A stretch of DNA of 64,000 nucleotides, from NCBI GenBank assembly GCA_947568835.1, contig OX387608.1, positions 12,686,001-12,750,000 on the forward strand. Direction: 5' to 3'. The notes beneath the pieces were generated by a model that saw only the letters and a list, made by a program, of their open reading frames with translations, made no database searches and was not told the DNA's origin. Positions within the stretch are counted from its first letter, which is position 1. Every line of letters starts with the position of its first letter. The DNA is from Protonemura montana (lineage: Eukaryota > Arthropoda > Insecta > Plecoptera > Nemouridae). Shown one piece after another: positions 1-12,122 of the stretch. A program made the translations under genes and the position numbers.

Positions 1-118
1 TGACGATAAAGGGAGGAGAAACCCGGTACCGGCAAGAGCACCAAGGGGACCACCGGTTGAACGTTCCATCCGAAGGACGGTACAACGCCAACAACAGGAT
101 TCCTCCACAAATCCATAC
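1..118 (-). repeat. S5 SINE, partial antisense copy
   Basis: Antisense central part of the S5 family, cut by the window edge. It shows the reverse complement of the conserved centre (CACCAAGGGGACCACCGG, then CCGAAGGACGGTACAAC) and ends at ACAAATCCATA. The 5S-like head is absent. Confidence 0.85.
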
Positions 119-239
119 TACCATCTGGTGGTCACAACCACTAATACGTTTTGCCGACTATAAACTCTATGGCACAACTGTTTGAAGAAAAAAGTCGACA
201 CAACAATGTAAAAACTATAATTCATTACGAGTGCAAAAA

Positions 240-428
240 TCACCATCTGTGCGACGTCAACCCACGCGTCGCGACGCATTTAAATGACGTCACGACGCCA
301 TCGTGCTGACGTCGGATCACAGCTTGACACTCGTCGGGGGTGCAGGTGGACGGCGTCGCGGCGCCGGCTGGCCACAGGCGAGGCGTCGGTGCGCTGCGAA
401 ACAGCGACACGCGGCGTTTTACAGACGT
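240..428. promoter_or_regulatory. CpG-rich patch with CRE and 12-bp palindrome
   Basis: A GC- and CpG-rich island in AT-rich DNA. It contains the palindrome GCGTCGCGACGC at 266-277, a full CRE-type palindrome TGACGTCA at 285-292, and many GACG/CGTC repeats. This composition suits a promoter or enhancer, but no transcript can be assigned. The same palindrome recurs at 2029 and 29952. Confidence 0.4.
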
Positions 429-2168
429 CGGTTTCGGGATTTACGCGATTTTAGTTGAGTTTTGTTGGTTGAAAATATTGTTAGTGGTGTTTAAATAATG
501 ATTTTTTGGGACTTTTACCGAAAAATTCCTCAAAAACTTAAACATTTTATGGTTTGAATTGTTGGCTTTTTATTCCGGCTTAAATTAGTATTTTTACTTG
601 AAAAACAGTGAAAACTCGGCGCCTGCACAAATAGCTCCTAGACGCAGCCCGCAGAGCAAACTCGGCACCTCCACATATCCTACCCAAATTCTACTCGGCT
701 CCTCTGTGGAGATGACGTAAGATAATAGAGTTAACGTAAATTGAGCAGTCCTCTAACAATGCTACTGACATTTCTGTCAAAAGAATGTGAATCAAAGAAA
801 AAACTTCATGGAAAAATTACGTCGAAAGGATTACCGGTCAAAAAAAACGTTCCAACAATTGTATACCCTTTTGCGAGCTCCCGAAAAAATGGTTCATATT
901 ACAGGCGAAAAAATATGGATTAGATTTATAATAAAGTTCCATTCAGACCTGATTTTAAAATAGCATGTTGTTATCGCTGTCCAATCTTAACGAACTTTTC
1001 TTGAAAAAAATGTACCTTTCAAAACAAATTGTGTTTGTTATATTGGAAAATCTCTGTTAATTCTATTGGATCTTAATCAGCCACGTGCTGACTTATGTTC
1101 TGCACGTGGTTCATTGAGATCATTGGGTAGATCTGTTTTGCTCGTGCATTCATAGAAGCATGACACAAGATGAACCTGTCGTCAGCTGGGCCGGTATGAC
1201 AGGCAGAAATGCTATTTGTAGATGGCATTGCGAACCAGACATAGCTTCTAAGGATAGAAACTAGAAAGAAACGCGTTTCTTTGGCACCAAATGCCTAGAG
1301 TGCTATTTTCTGAGTATTCTAAACTTAAAAATCTAAAAAAAAAAAAACACTTCATAATCATTATTGTCTAATGACTCTAATTGTCTACTTTTTATCCATA
1401 AACAACAGTTCAGAAAGAAAATCTTTTTGAATTATTAAAAAAAAACAGCTAAATTTTCTCAATATAACAAAATTTAGCAATGGCTCTCGGCAAGATCACA
1501 GAATCGATCCTGGGTGGCTATCATCATCAACGTTTCATATTTTTTTTCATATTTCTACAACAGACAAAACAACATCCTACTCACGAAACTAGCCAATTAT
1601 TATTTTTTTCTTTTCGAACAGTCCAAAAATATAGTCATGTCATTTGGTCAGGATCAAAAGAATCAAAATAAACAAAATATAACAATTTTGCGTCGATGTA
1701 AATCAAATAAAAGCTGAACTTTTCTCACCTTGAACAGCATTCACATTTGATATCGTTACGGATTCGAGAAACGAAATGTCGAGGAAATAAAATTGATAAA
1801 CAGAAATTTAAAACAGTATTTCTGTTAACTTCAAAATTACTGCATTGCCTCTTCAATAGGCATTCAAAGATAACTGAAATAACTTTACTTTGTTTCATTC
1901 TCGTCTTACAATTGAACTTTAGATAATCCATAGAAGTGTCCTACTTCCAGCTAAAACAATTAGCTCACCATGCTAATTTCACATTCCACGAGCGACGTAC
2001 GAACAAAAGACTGCATTTAACGACCTCAGCGTCGCGACGCCGAACCGACGTAAAGCTATTAAAATATTGTTAGTGTAACGTCAGTAGTGTGCTTGTAAGT
2101 TGATGCCGGGTAGTGTAACTTACGAGTACGTTGGTGAGAATATGTTTTAGAGTATGAAGGAAAAGTGT
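429..2168. other. No gene recognised
   Basis: AT-rich DNA without credible exons; the short open frames show no conserved domain. Visible items are a pair of 8-bp E-box arms (CCACGTGC 1081-1088 and GCACGTGG 1102-1109) and a short CpG patch with GCGTCGCGACGC at 2029-2040. Confidence 0.6.
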
Positions 2169-2513
2169 CATACACATGACCAGTTCTGTTCGGGAGAGAG
2201 GTTGGAGGGATGAAAGTTAGTACAGCAACTTCATTCGCCTTGCTTATCAACCTCTTGACAGCATGGATTTGTGGAGGAATCCTGTTGTTCGAGTTGTACC
2301 GTCCTTCGGAAGGTACGTTAAGCCGGTGGTCCCCTTGGTGCTCTTCGACAGGAGTAGGTTACGTGCCGGCACCGAGTTTCCCCTCCTCCCTTCTAGGTTA
2401 GATTAGGTTCATCATCATCCTCATCATCATCCACTCATTCACAGACGCCATTAGACCAGTGCCGCATGACCAGATGTCAAAACAGTGCGTCGTTAAACAC
2501 CACATAAATAAAA
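2169..2513 (+). repeat. S5 SINE, 5'-truncated copy
   Basis: Sense copy lacking the 5S head. It begins at TCATACACATGACCAG and carries the conserved centre, the TAGGTTAGATTAGG motif, the TCATC microsatellite and the GTCGTTAAACACCAC 3' end. It contains the recurrent 63-codon open frame (2210-2401), which I regard as a property of the repeat and not a gene. Confidence 0.9.
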
Positions 2514-3385
2514 AAGGTGTCATAGGGAGTTTATGCTAGTGAATAATGCGTAAGCAACATGCTTGAGGAGTTCATTAATGTATAAGCAATATGTTACGGA
2601 GTTGATGATTTGAGGTATAAAGAAAGCAATTTTGATGGGGAGTTGAACCTTTATAGAGTATAAGGTAAACAATATTTAAGAGGAGTTGATTCTTGAAGAA
2701 GAACTTGATTAATTTAAGCAATATTTTTTTTAAGTTGATGTTGTGGAGTTTGAGTAGCTACTACGTATGCATGATGAACTAGCAGTCAACTTCCACAGCG
2801 TACGTGTAACGCCACACAGGACCAATGCATAGTTGCATGCTTCGTTTTATAAGCGCTAGACTTCTAACTAACCTAAACTTTCTTCTATGCCAAAAACGTG
2901 TCACAACAAATTGACTGAGCAAGAACTGTAAAAGCAAAGATAATTCTGTATTAAAAATCAACGTCAAACCAAAAAAAAATCTATCAAAAATTGAAAAGAA
3001 AATTGCTGGCAAACTATTCCAATTTAAGGTAGCCTATTCTCTTGAAGCTGTCTCCAGCGCATCTACATTATAGGGATTTCGGATTATTCCCTTCGCGAGT
3101 AAGCCCCAATCAAACTTCACCGTGAAATGCGTCTTCCAGCCGGAATCTAATAAAGCGAGTTCCTTCTTCGACAGTCCCGACACTCAAAGTTTAATTTTTT
3201 TTTTCACTATATTGAAAAAGTTTTCGACGCCGTAAAAATTGTCTCGCGTGAGATTTTTGTCGCGCGTATGCATTATGAGGAGAGAGACAAGGGAATCGAG
3301 TGTGTTGATAGAATACTCAAGCTAGATGAATACGAGGTAAAAATCTTGGAGAAAAGTTGTCGAGCACGTTTTTTTTTATTTTATT
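2514..3385. other. No gene recognised
   Basis: AT-rich sequence with no conserved coding similarity and no clear repeat family. Confidence 0.5.
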
Positions 3386-3556
3386 TTTAGGAACACTATT
3401 ACCCTCTCAAAAATCGATGTCCACGCGGGGACCCGTTTGGTCCCCGAAGGTCTCGTTTTTGGCATCGATTTTTGAAAGATTAGAAGTGTTTCTAATAATA
3501 AAATACCCCGCGCATTGCAGGCGTTTGCAATTTAAAATCAGATCTCATAAAGTCGT
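3386..3556 (+). repeat. T1 SINE tail with foldback arms
   Basis: An antisense T1 tail fragment (GGAACACTATTACCCTCTC, then AAAAATCGATG) is followed after about 40 nt by its sense counterpart (CATCGATTTTTGAAAG, GTGTTTCTAATAATAAAA), giving an imperfect hairpin. The sense arm continues into the T1 3' end, with CCCCGCGCATTGCAGGCG and TTTGCAATTTAAAATC. The loop holds a perfect 7-bp stem, GGGGACC (3427-3433) against GGTCCCC (3439-3445). Confidence 0.75.
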
Positions 3557-5340
3557 GCTCTTTTTTTTAATTTTTCTATGTGTTTTTTTGAAGGTGGAAG
3601 GCAAAAACTGTTCCGTTTTTTTTACTTTTTAAAAATTTGTCAAAATCTCTGGAGGTCAATAAAATTATTTTTATTGATTTTGATGTCTGTTTGGTAGGTT
3701 CTGGGAATGGTTGGCATGTGTTTCTTCAAACTTACTGGTAAATTACTCAATTTTTTCGGAAAAAATCAGAAAAAAGACAAAACCTAGCAGAGAAATCTGG
3801 CCAAAAATTTGGAGAAAAGAATGATAAGAATCAATTAGGTTATAAATAAATAAATTTAGGAAACCCCGATTTTTTTTTCCTGCTAGTTTTACTAAACTTG
3901 AGTCAAATTGTGAAAGTGTTTGTTAATTTATTGTTGGAGAAAATTGATAGTTCTAAATTTAATAATTTTTCTGCAACAAAATCGGTTACTATTGTTCTAA
4001 CTTTAACGGCGCGGTCGAAGTTGGTCTATCAAATGGTTTATTTGTAGTTATACGATTTAGATATGTAAACCAACCAACGGCTTTATCTCCGTCTCTTGGT
4101 TTGATTTGGTCAAAGTTATCAAAATGTGTCAAAATTCTGGCAAAAATCGCAAACACTAGTTTTTCTGCTTTGAATAGTTTGCATATACATTTATCAAGGC
4201 AACTGGCATCATGAATCGCCAACATGACCTACCCTAGAAAGTATTTTGGCTGATAACAAGGACAATCTCAATGGTATTTTTTTTACAAAATTTCGCTTTT
4301 GACACATGTAAGTCTTCATTTTCAGCAAGATCTAATTGGAATCATGTACTGAGGTTTGCAAAGGATTCAGGACTTTTTTTTAGATCAAATAACGTTATTC
4401 GCGTATTAAAAAGATCTCCCAAAAAAGACATTTGAAACCAAAATTGAAGAAAATTTTCAATCATCAGACGAACCATTCGGTCGCATCTGTTTAAAAATCT
4501 TATAATCTTCAAAAACCTATGTATACATTTAAACCCAGCTTGAAATCGAACAGTTCCCGTACCAAATTACTGACAATACATTAAGCTGTCTTTCTCTTCA
4601 CTTTCTTTTACCTTCTTCCATTCTTCATTTGAATACGTTCATTACTTTTTATCGATAATTCATTAAATAACGGTTCACCATTAAAAATTCTTCCTTTCAT
4701 AAAAAAATGTCATACATATCCTGTGGCAAAATAACTCCAGAAAAGCCCCTAGAAATGCCTTTGGGAAAGCGGAAAGGTCACATCGACGACGTCGCTAGAT
4801 TTTCCATAGAGATTTTACTATAATGAACAACGATTCACGTTTTTTTTTTTTATTTAGTTTTAAGGATGCGAATACAGCAAAGAAGATGCCCATCGCTGTG
4901 ACTTGCCACATTATTTTTCACCATGCAATCTCAACACACATTATTATAGCACGGCCGTAAAAAGATTCAAGTTTTAATGGGACACTAGTGCTAATATCAT
5001 TCATGATCATGAAAATCTTTCTCACTTTTATGTCTAAGGACCTTTACTCTTAATCGCGTCTACCAGAGCTTGTAAAACATGTTTCTCACGAACACCCGTT
5101 ATCACAAATTTATTGCGATTTTAAGACTTTTTGTGGTAACGACCATCTCCAAATATTTCAATAAAAGACGTGTAACTTTAACCGCAAAAAATTCCTCGTG
5201 AATTTGAATTTCCTGTTTTTCTTCAACCTGGCTCATTTTTTTGAGGTTAATTTGATTTTTGTGGTAACTCATTCTAAGTAGACAAGAAGAATGTGCCTAT
5301 ACTTATTATTGGAATCTCAAATGTTGACTGATTAATAAGT
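3557..5340. other. No gene recognised
   Basis: AT-rich DNA with poly-T and poly-A runs. The open frames are short and lack known motifs. No repeat of the named families was seen. Confidence 0.5.
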
Positions 5341-5598
5341 GGGGTTAACGACACACTGTTTTGCAATCTGACCATGTGGCACTGGTCTAATGACGTCTGT
5401 GAATGATTGCATGATTATAAGGTTCATTGTAAACCTAATCTAGCCTAGAAAGAAAGGAGGAAAAACCGGTGCCGGCACGTAGCCTGCTCCTGTCGAAGAG
5501 CACCAAGGGGACCACAGGCTTAACTTCCTTTCCGAAGGACGGTACAACGCGAACAGCAGGATTCCTCCACAAATCCATGCTGTCGAGAGGTTGAAGGG
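5341..5598 (-). repeat. S5 SINE, antisense, head missing
   Basis: Reverse complement of the 3' end (GGTTAACGACACACTG), the microsatellite zone, the telomere-like motif (CCTAATCTAGCC), the conserved centre and part of the region before it. It stops at GTCGAGAGGTTGAAGGG, before the 5S-like head. Confidence 0.9.
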
Positions 5599-5913
5599 TC
5601 AACATCTTAACGAATTTCAAAACAGATTACGATTACGACCCGGCTACAAACCAAATCACCTCACGTCCAATACAACCAGCTCAATTTACAGAATTCCATT
5701 CCCCCAACCACCATCACCCACCACCCTTAGACCACGCACACATTTAGGCCGAATTATTGGCAGATGCGAAGCTTTATAACCACCCCCACCCCCGCTCCGT
5801 CCCTATAATCTAACACCTCACTGCTAAAATCTAACAACTCGCGGACGGCTTCGAAGCGCGTGAAATATAATAATCCGTACGACGCAAATTCACGTGCACG
5901 CGTCGCGGATTTA

Positions 5914-5942
<29 letters not shown>
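5914..5942. repeat. Homopolymer of 29 C
   Basis: An uninterrupted run of 29 cytosines, with a second run of 12 C at 6005-6016. Such tracts can form G-quadruplex or i-motif structures and often vary in length or are miscounted in assemblies. A CpG-rich stretch (GCACGCGTCGCGG) lies just upstream at about 5896-5908. Confidence 0.9.
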
Positions 5943-5945
<3 letters not shown>

Positions 5946-6352
5946 CCTTAGATTGTGACGTCTGAAGCGCCCCGACGCCTATAGAGGGATGGGTGGGGGT
6001 GAATCCCCCCCCCCCCTTGCCACCCTCATGCCCGTCCCGCAAACACTTAATGAGCCGAGAGCAGCTTGAAACTGGTAGAGCGCCTTTATTATAGGGCAAT
6101 AGAGATGTATGGTTGTCAGAGGGCAGCATATAGTGGTCCGTGTATGCGAGGGTTTTGGTATAGCCATCGTTTCATTCTAAATTTAATAAATTGGCTATTG
6201 TGGATTATTTATAGTTCCAATGATGTTCACATAGCCATGTAGCCTTGATTTGATTCCAATATCACTTACGTATTGGTTGATCCTTCTGCAAGAATCAGCG
6301 AAAGCTGTATTTTGATGACGCTCAACGACAGCTAAATTGATCGATTGATTTG

Positions 6353-6582
6353 TTGTGTTTAGCGACTCATTGTTTTCTCAACTGACTCTGTGGCACTGGT
6401 TTGATAGCATTGGTGAAAGAATAGATGATGATGAGGATGATGATGAGGATGATAATGAACCTAACCTCGTCTGGAATGGAGGAGGGGCAACCGGTGCCGG
6501 CACGTAGCCTACTCCTGTCGTAGAGCACCAAGGGGACCACCGGCTTAACGTCCCTTCCGAAAGACGTTACAACTAGAACAAG
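6353..6582 (-). repeat. S5 SINE, antisense, head missing
   Basis: Begins with a diverged 3' end (GTGTTTAGCGACTCATTG), then GATGATGATGAGG microsatellite, GAACCTAACC, and the conserved centre. It breaks off near TTACAACTAGAACA, inside the centre. Confidence 0.88.
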
Positions 6583-7371
6583 TCAAAGACGCAATATTCA
6601 CTTGATTTCTGGGTTCAGTTCCATGCAAGCTAACTTTGGAATTGAAATGTATAAAGCATACAAATTAAATCTGAAAGTTACAGCTCTGAATATCACAAAT
6701 TTTAAAGTGACAGCCAATGAACAAGCTTGACTTTATAGTATATTTAAGGCTAGAAATACTAGAAAATATACCTGCCACACAAACTTTTTTTTCAGGACTA
6801 AAACAGCCTACAAAAATGGATGACACACGGCCTTCTTGCTTACTATCTCTTATGGTAAAATGTTATAAGAAAGCCATAAAGCGGCCATTTTCGTTGGTGG
6901 TTCTTTTCCTGAAAAAACCGTATCTCTCCGATGATGCAAATTTTTAAGCGGCTGTAAGTTGACCATTTTGACTTGTACTCTAAAACAGTACCAACCTGTG
7001 AGCACCGTATCTCTAAACAATGTACATCTCCATGCGTTTACTCTTACACTGTACTGTTTCACGTTACAACATCAACGTATCTGGTCGCCCTAGATCACCT
7101 TTATTTACATAGTAATTACATATTTATATGGGGACAATGTTTTGACGCGCCCGGGATAGATATAGCCTACTCTGATGGGGTCCGTTCTCGCCCACGCGCT
7201 ATCGGAACGTACTTTATGACAGCCAACAGGAAAATAACAGGCGACAAAGTGATGCAAAACGCTAGGTCTATAGCCCCAGCAAAGAGTGCTTGTTCATTCC
7301 TGTGTTTATTTATTTGTTTTAATTGTTTGTGCTTAAACCGAATAACAGCTACTCTGATTTTAAAATGGGTT
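6583..7371. other. No gene recognised; one 151-codon open frame
   Basis: The frame 6973-7428 is the longest in the first 39 kb, but it has no domain, its composition is unremarkable and its 3' end runs into an S5 copy. The region around 7140-7260 is more GC-rich and could be part of an older unidentified repeat. Confidence 0.4.
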
Positions 7372-7730
7372 CTCGTAAAATCACTAAAGTTAAGCAACAC
7401 TGCGATGAGTCAGGTATTGAATGGGTGACCATTTACAAAACCAGTCCTGTTCGAGAGAGAATCTGAAGGAATGCAATTTTGCACAGCAGCTTCGTTCGCC
7501 GTGCTTATTAACCTCTCGACAGCATGGATTTGTGGAGAAATCCTGTTGTTCAGGTTATATCCTTCGGAGGGGACGTTAAGGACCTCTTGGCGGGAGTAAG
7601 CTACGTGCAGGCAACGGGTTTCCTCCCTTCTAGGCTAGATTAGATTCATATCATCCTTATCATCATCCACTCATTCACTGACGCCATTAGACCAGTGCTA
7701 CAAGACCTGTTATCAAAACAGTGTATCAAA
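7372..7730 (+). repeat. S5 SINE with partial 5S head
   Basis: The 5S-like head is recognisable (AAGTTAAGCAACACTGC, then GAATGGGTGACC, matching the A-box and C-box regions of 5S rRNA genes). The centre is shortened: part of the conserved GGTGGTCCCC segment is deleted. The 3' end is degraded at AACAGTGTATC. Confidence 0.88.
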
Positions 7731-8802
7731 ATAATGGAAAGTATGCTGCATATTTTGATTTTTCTGTCGGTATAACCATTGTTACACCAGAGATATTGTC
7801 GAGATTTCTTCCTCAAACTTAACGCCCCCATTTCGAGCCCCCGCCGTTCACGAAACCACTCCTGGAAAATGTAAATGCATGTCTCAAGAAGACGTGAACG
7901 AGAATTTCTTGACAACTTTCAAGCACATCGAGGTAGACTTTAGTGTAGTTAGATTAAGAGGCATACAAACTTTGTTTTGTCAGAGCTTAAGATGCATGCA
8001 CTTTGAAGACTTAGTTTGTGTTAGACTTAGTGAGATTACGGTGCAAGAAACGTAGGCTTCCTCTTGGCGGTGTCTGCATTTTTGGAGCAAATCTCGAGTT
8101 TTCAAAATTACAATGAAGTTGTTTTAGAAGTCTACGGTTTCCTGAGATTGTCTGGTATCAAAATTACTCGAGACACTCAATAGAAATATCTTATTAAACA
8201 AGATGACATATATGTTATGTTAATTATGTATACACCTATCGTGCTGGTATGTACCTAGACTTGTTCATTTATTTATTCAGTAGTAGTACAGTAAAGACTT
8301 GTGATTTAAGACTATTCTTCCAGAGATTTTCTGGCCGTAAAGTTATAAATAAATCACTTCAAGCCACTTATCTCAAATAACCGGGGTAGGAATTGTCGTA
8401 GAGAGACTTTAAAGCAACTGCCGCCATTTTGAGAGTCTCTAATTTGAGTTCTCTCGAAGAGCCTGTGCTATTTTTAGTGTTTTTATCGGTAGTTACCGTT
8501 GTTTTCGTAAGGTTCACAACTCTAATGGTTAAAATTGATAATTGATCATTGGTCAATGAATCAGAAATTGGTCAAAAAAAATCTTTATATATATAATGAT
8601 CGAATAAAAAATTAAACGCTACATGCATGTTTCAAAAACTCTAAAATATAAGCTGAAATAATATGTATATTTTAGAGACACCTCGGAAATGTTGCCAACA
8701 ATGGATTGTGAGGCTTCAATTTTGATCAGCTGGCTAGATTCTATGCGCAGTGCTACAAACCCGAAAGAAAATTTTTAAAACCAGAGGCATTTACAACGTT
8801 AA
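7731..8802. other. No gene recognised
   Basis: AT-rich intergenic DNA. No domain-bearing open frame and no member of the named repeat families. Confidence 0.5.
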
Positions 8803-8978
8803 TCCAGTGTCCTCTTGGTGCTCTTCGACAGGAGTAGGCTACGCGCCGCACCAGATTTCCTCTCCTCCCTTCTAGGCTAGGTTAGGTTCATCATCATCCT
8901 CATAATAATTCACACATTCACTGACGCCATTAGACCAGTGCCACATGGCCAGATGTCAAAAACATTGCGTCGTTTCCA
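8803..8978 (+). repeat. S5 SINE, 3' half
   Basis: Begins inside the conserved centre (GTGTCCTCTTGGTGCTC) and runs through TAGGTTAGGTTC and TCATCATCATCC to a diverged end, AACATTGCGTCGTTTCCAC. The terminal AAACACC is missing. Confidence 0.88.
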
Positions 8979-9483
8979 CGGGCTAACACTTTCTTTGTGT
9001 AAATATTTTAATAAATACATTTTATTTATGAGGTGAATCTTCTTCTATAAAATTTAAAATTCTTCTTTATTGGCCTACTTTATTTTTCATTTGTGTACCG
9101 CAACCAAGACGCTTAAAAACACATATTTCTCACTCATGGCAAGTATTAAAAAAAAAAAAACTACCAAAAATTCGTTAATTTCTTTTCAAAACTGTTTAAG
9201 ACACAAAAAGTGACACTGCCTAAGATTAGGTTATGTATCGTTTCACCTAGTTCACGCATCTTAATGCGTATCACGAGACCGCATGATATTGCAGCACGGC
9301 TCGCAAGCAATAATATCACACCATAAAAGTAACATCACCATATAATATGGCGGGGGGCGCATTTTTATTGCCCTCCGGTCCCAGTGGCGTTGTAGCAGGA
9401 ACTCAGACCCTCACGAGACGAAATACTACACTGCTTTTATCACAGCATTTATGGTATTTTTTATCAGTTATTAAAAGATTTAT

Positions 9484-9690
9484 GGTGTTTAACGACGCAC
9501 TGTTTTCGCATCGTACCCTGTAGTGCTGGTTGAATGGTGTCGGTGAATCAGGTGATGAAGACTAATACGTTTTACCTAACCTAGCCTAAAAGAAACCCGG
9601 TGACGGTAAAGGGTACTCTTGTCGAAAAGCACTATTGTGGCCAAAGGCTTAACGCCACTTCTGAAGGATGGTGTACACTAGGATTAATTT
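9484..9690 (-). repeat. S5 SINE, antisense, diverged
   Basis: Starts at TGGTGTTTAACGACGCACTG and continues through CCTAACCTAGCC into a heavily mutated centre. One of the most degraded copies here, suggesting an older insertion. Confidence 0.82.
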
Positions 9691-10204
9691 GAGTTTGCCA
9701 CTTTCTGGGGTGCTTGTACCAACCTAGAAAACATGACACCATGATGCCACTGTTAACTATCCGATTTAAAAGCAACAAAATAATGTGTTTCTTTGGTTGA
9801 AACATTTAATAATTTTAGGAAAACAAAATATTTAATGAAAAACAATAGATGTTTATCAACCAAAGTTAAAATTAATATATTTTGGATTACTTTTAACTTT
9901 TATCAGGTTTAGGCAGGAAACCAAGCTTGCAAACCGCTTTTTGGCAGCCATTGCTAGAATCCGCTAGTGTACGGTAGGTATTTAGCAGAAGTCATTAGGA
10001 CTTTTAGTTTTGCATTTAAGTTCTTATTTTTCAATAGAATTAATTTCACACAAATAAACTGATAAATCCACAAAGAATTGAAGTGCATGATGCATTGTTT
10101 GGTCATAATTTTCTGGTTAATTTTCAAACTCCCCGGTGAAGACTGGCTTTATTTTGCATTCTAAAGTTGGCAATGTGTAGTCAGAGCCCACCAGGTTGTG
10201 GCAA
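9691..10204. other. No gene recognised
   Basis: AT-rich intergenic DNA between S5 copies, with no coding evidence. Confidence 0.5.
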
Positions 10205-10337
10205 GGTAAGGCTAACACAACTGTACAACTTTCATACAGGATTCATCTACAAATCCATGCTGTCGAGAAGTTTATAAACAAGGCGAGTGAAGTTGTTGAA
10301 CTAGCTTACGTACCTCCAACCTCTCTCCCGAACATTT
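10205..10337 (-). repeat. S5 SINE fragment, antisense
   Basis: Covers only the middle of the element (GATTCATCTACAAATCC to CCTCTCTCCCGAACA). It is directly followed by the 3' end of a second antisense S5 copy, so the two are tandem or one inserted beside the other. Confidence 0.8.
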
Positions 10338-10341
10338 TATT

Positions 10342-10795
10342 TTATTTGTGGTGTTTAACGACGCACTGTTTTGACATCTGGCCCTGCGGCACTGGTCTAC
10401 TGGCGTCGGTGAATGAGTGGATGATGATGATGATGATGATGAACCTATCTTAGCCTAGAATGGAGGAGGGGAAACCCGGTGTCGGCACGTAGCCTACTCC
10501 TGTCGAAGAGCACCAAGGGGACCACCGGCTTAACGTCCCTTCCGAAGGACGGTACAACTTGAACAGCAGGATTCCTCCACAAATCCATGCTGTTGAGAGG
10601 TTGATAAGCAAGCCGAATGAAGTTGCTGTACTAACTTTCATCCCTCCAACCTCTCTCCCGAACAGAACTGGTCATGTGTATAATGGTCACCCATCCAATA
10701 CCTAACCCAGCGAAGTGATACTTAACTTCGGTGATCTCTCGAGAACTTTGCCAACATGAACTTTGTTAACATGCCAAACCGTTCGATATCTTCAA
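10342..10795 (-). repeat. S5 SINE, near full length, antisense
   Basis: Runs from the 3' end (TGGTGTTTAACGACGCACTG) through a (GAT)n run, the conserved centre and the region CCTCTCTCCCGAACAGAACTG into the 5S-like head (GGTCACCCATCCAATACC, then CTTAACTTCGGTGATCTC) and the terminal CCAAACCGTTCG. It carries the recurrent 63-codon frame at 10450-10641. Confidence 0.93.
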
Positions 10796-11699
10796 AGAAG
10801 GACTGGTAATAATAATGATTACAGAAAACAACCATTGGTAACCAGGCGCAAGTACGCTCAGAATTTTTTTTACAGACATGTAAAAAAAATACTCGATATT
10901 ATTTGGTCTAATTTACATCATGTCACAAGCGAAAATTTTCAAACACAAGTCCACACGAATATTTTACGGGATAATTTAACATTACCGGCGATTCTCATAA
11001 ATCGCAGTACCAATACCAAAATCTAAAAAAAATCCACACATCAAACGGTGTATTTACAAGTGCCTACCCCACCCATTGCAACTCAACCCCCCTGGTAGCC
11101 TCTGTGAATTCCGCCACTGTAGGTCCAGCCTCCCAACACAGATGTGGTTTAATAGTCACTAAATAAACTGTGCATGCATAGATATTTATAGGTTACGATC
11201 AGACGCCATTAACGCTAGATACGTGCCCTATAATAATATGTCAATAACATAGAACGATATCGCTCGTTAAACCGCTCGTTAAAAAGGAGAAAGAAAAAAA
11301 AACTTGCGAAAGGACCACCAAATTTGTTTGGCGTTAATTCTAGCAAGTCATTTGACACGGCGAATCGACCTGTCATTTGACTAACGCGAAAACAGATCGG
11401 TTAGTGAAATTCAAACAACAACAAAACCGTTACACTTTATGTTTTTTGGATTCATTTTTAATTACAGCAGCTTTGGTGTCTCTCCGACTCGATTGACATT
11501 TAAATCAAACCGAGAAGGCTGATTTTGTTTTTGTTCTCATTCAGCTGGCAAGTTTAGAAAAATAAGAGCAACCGATTCGGTTCATGTGCTGCGACCACAA
11601 AGTTAATTACCGAGATCCTATTTCAAGAATCTCACCGAGTGTTTCTATGCTTTGAGGGGCATAAAATATGTCTGATTTTCCTTTTTTAACTGATTTGTC
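10796..11699. other. No gene recognised
   Basis: AT-rich intergenic DNA. No conserved exon or known repeat was identified. Confidence 0.5.
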
Positions 11700-12050
11700 A
11701 ACGAGCCCTCTGGTGCTGGTCTAATGGCGTCGGTGAACACTTGGGTGATGATGTTCCTAATTAGGACTAAAAGGGAAAGAGACATTACCTACACCGGCTT
11801 AACGTTTCTTCCGAAGGACTATATAAGGCGAACAACAGGATTCCTCCACAAATCCATGCTGTCGAGAGGTTGATAAGCAATTGGCGAATGAAGTTTCTGT
11901 ACTAACTTTCATCTCTCTAACCTCTCTCCCGAACAGAACTGGTTATATGTATGATGGTCACCCATCCAATACCTGACTCAACGCAGTGTTGCTTAACTTC
12001 GGTGATCTCACGAGAACCGGTGTTGCAAACGTGTCAAATTGTTTGGTGCG
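11700..12050 (-). repeat. S5 SINE, antisense, internally deleted
   Basis: The tail is shortened, and the part of the centre normally reading GAGCACCAAGGGGACC is missing. The 5S-like head is well kept (GGTCACCCATCCAATACC, CTTAACTTCGGTGATCTC). A separate 3'-end fragment, GTGTTTAACGACGCATTG, lies at 12096-12122. Confidence 0.88.
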
Positions 12051-12122
12051 AGCTTATCACACTTGTCTATAGAAGCGAGAGATCGATTGATTTCTAGTGT
12101 TTAACGACGCATTGTTTCGACG

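Noticed and set aside
6973-7428. 151-codon frame as a gene
   Set aside because: No domain, no splice context, and it runs into a SINE copy.
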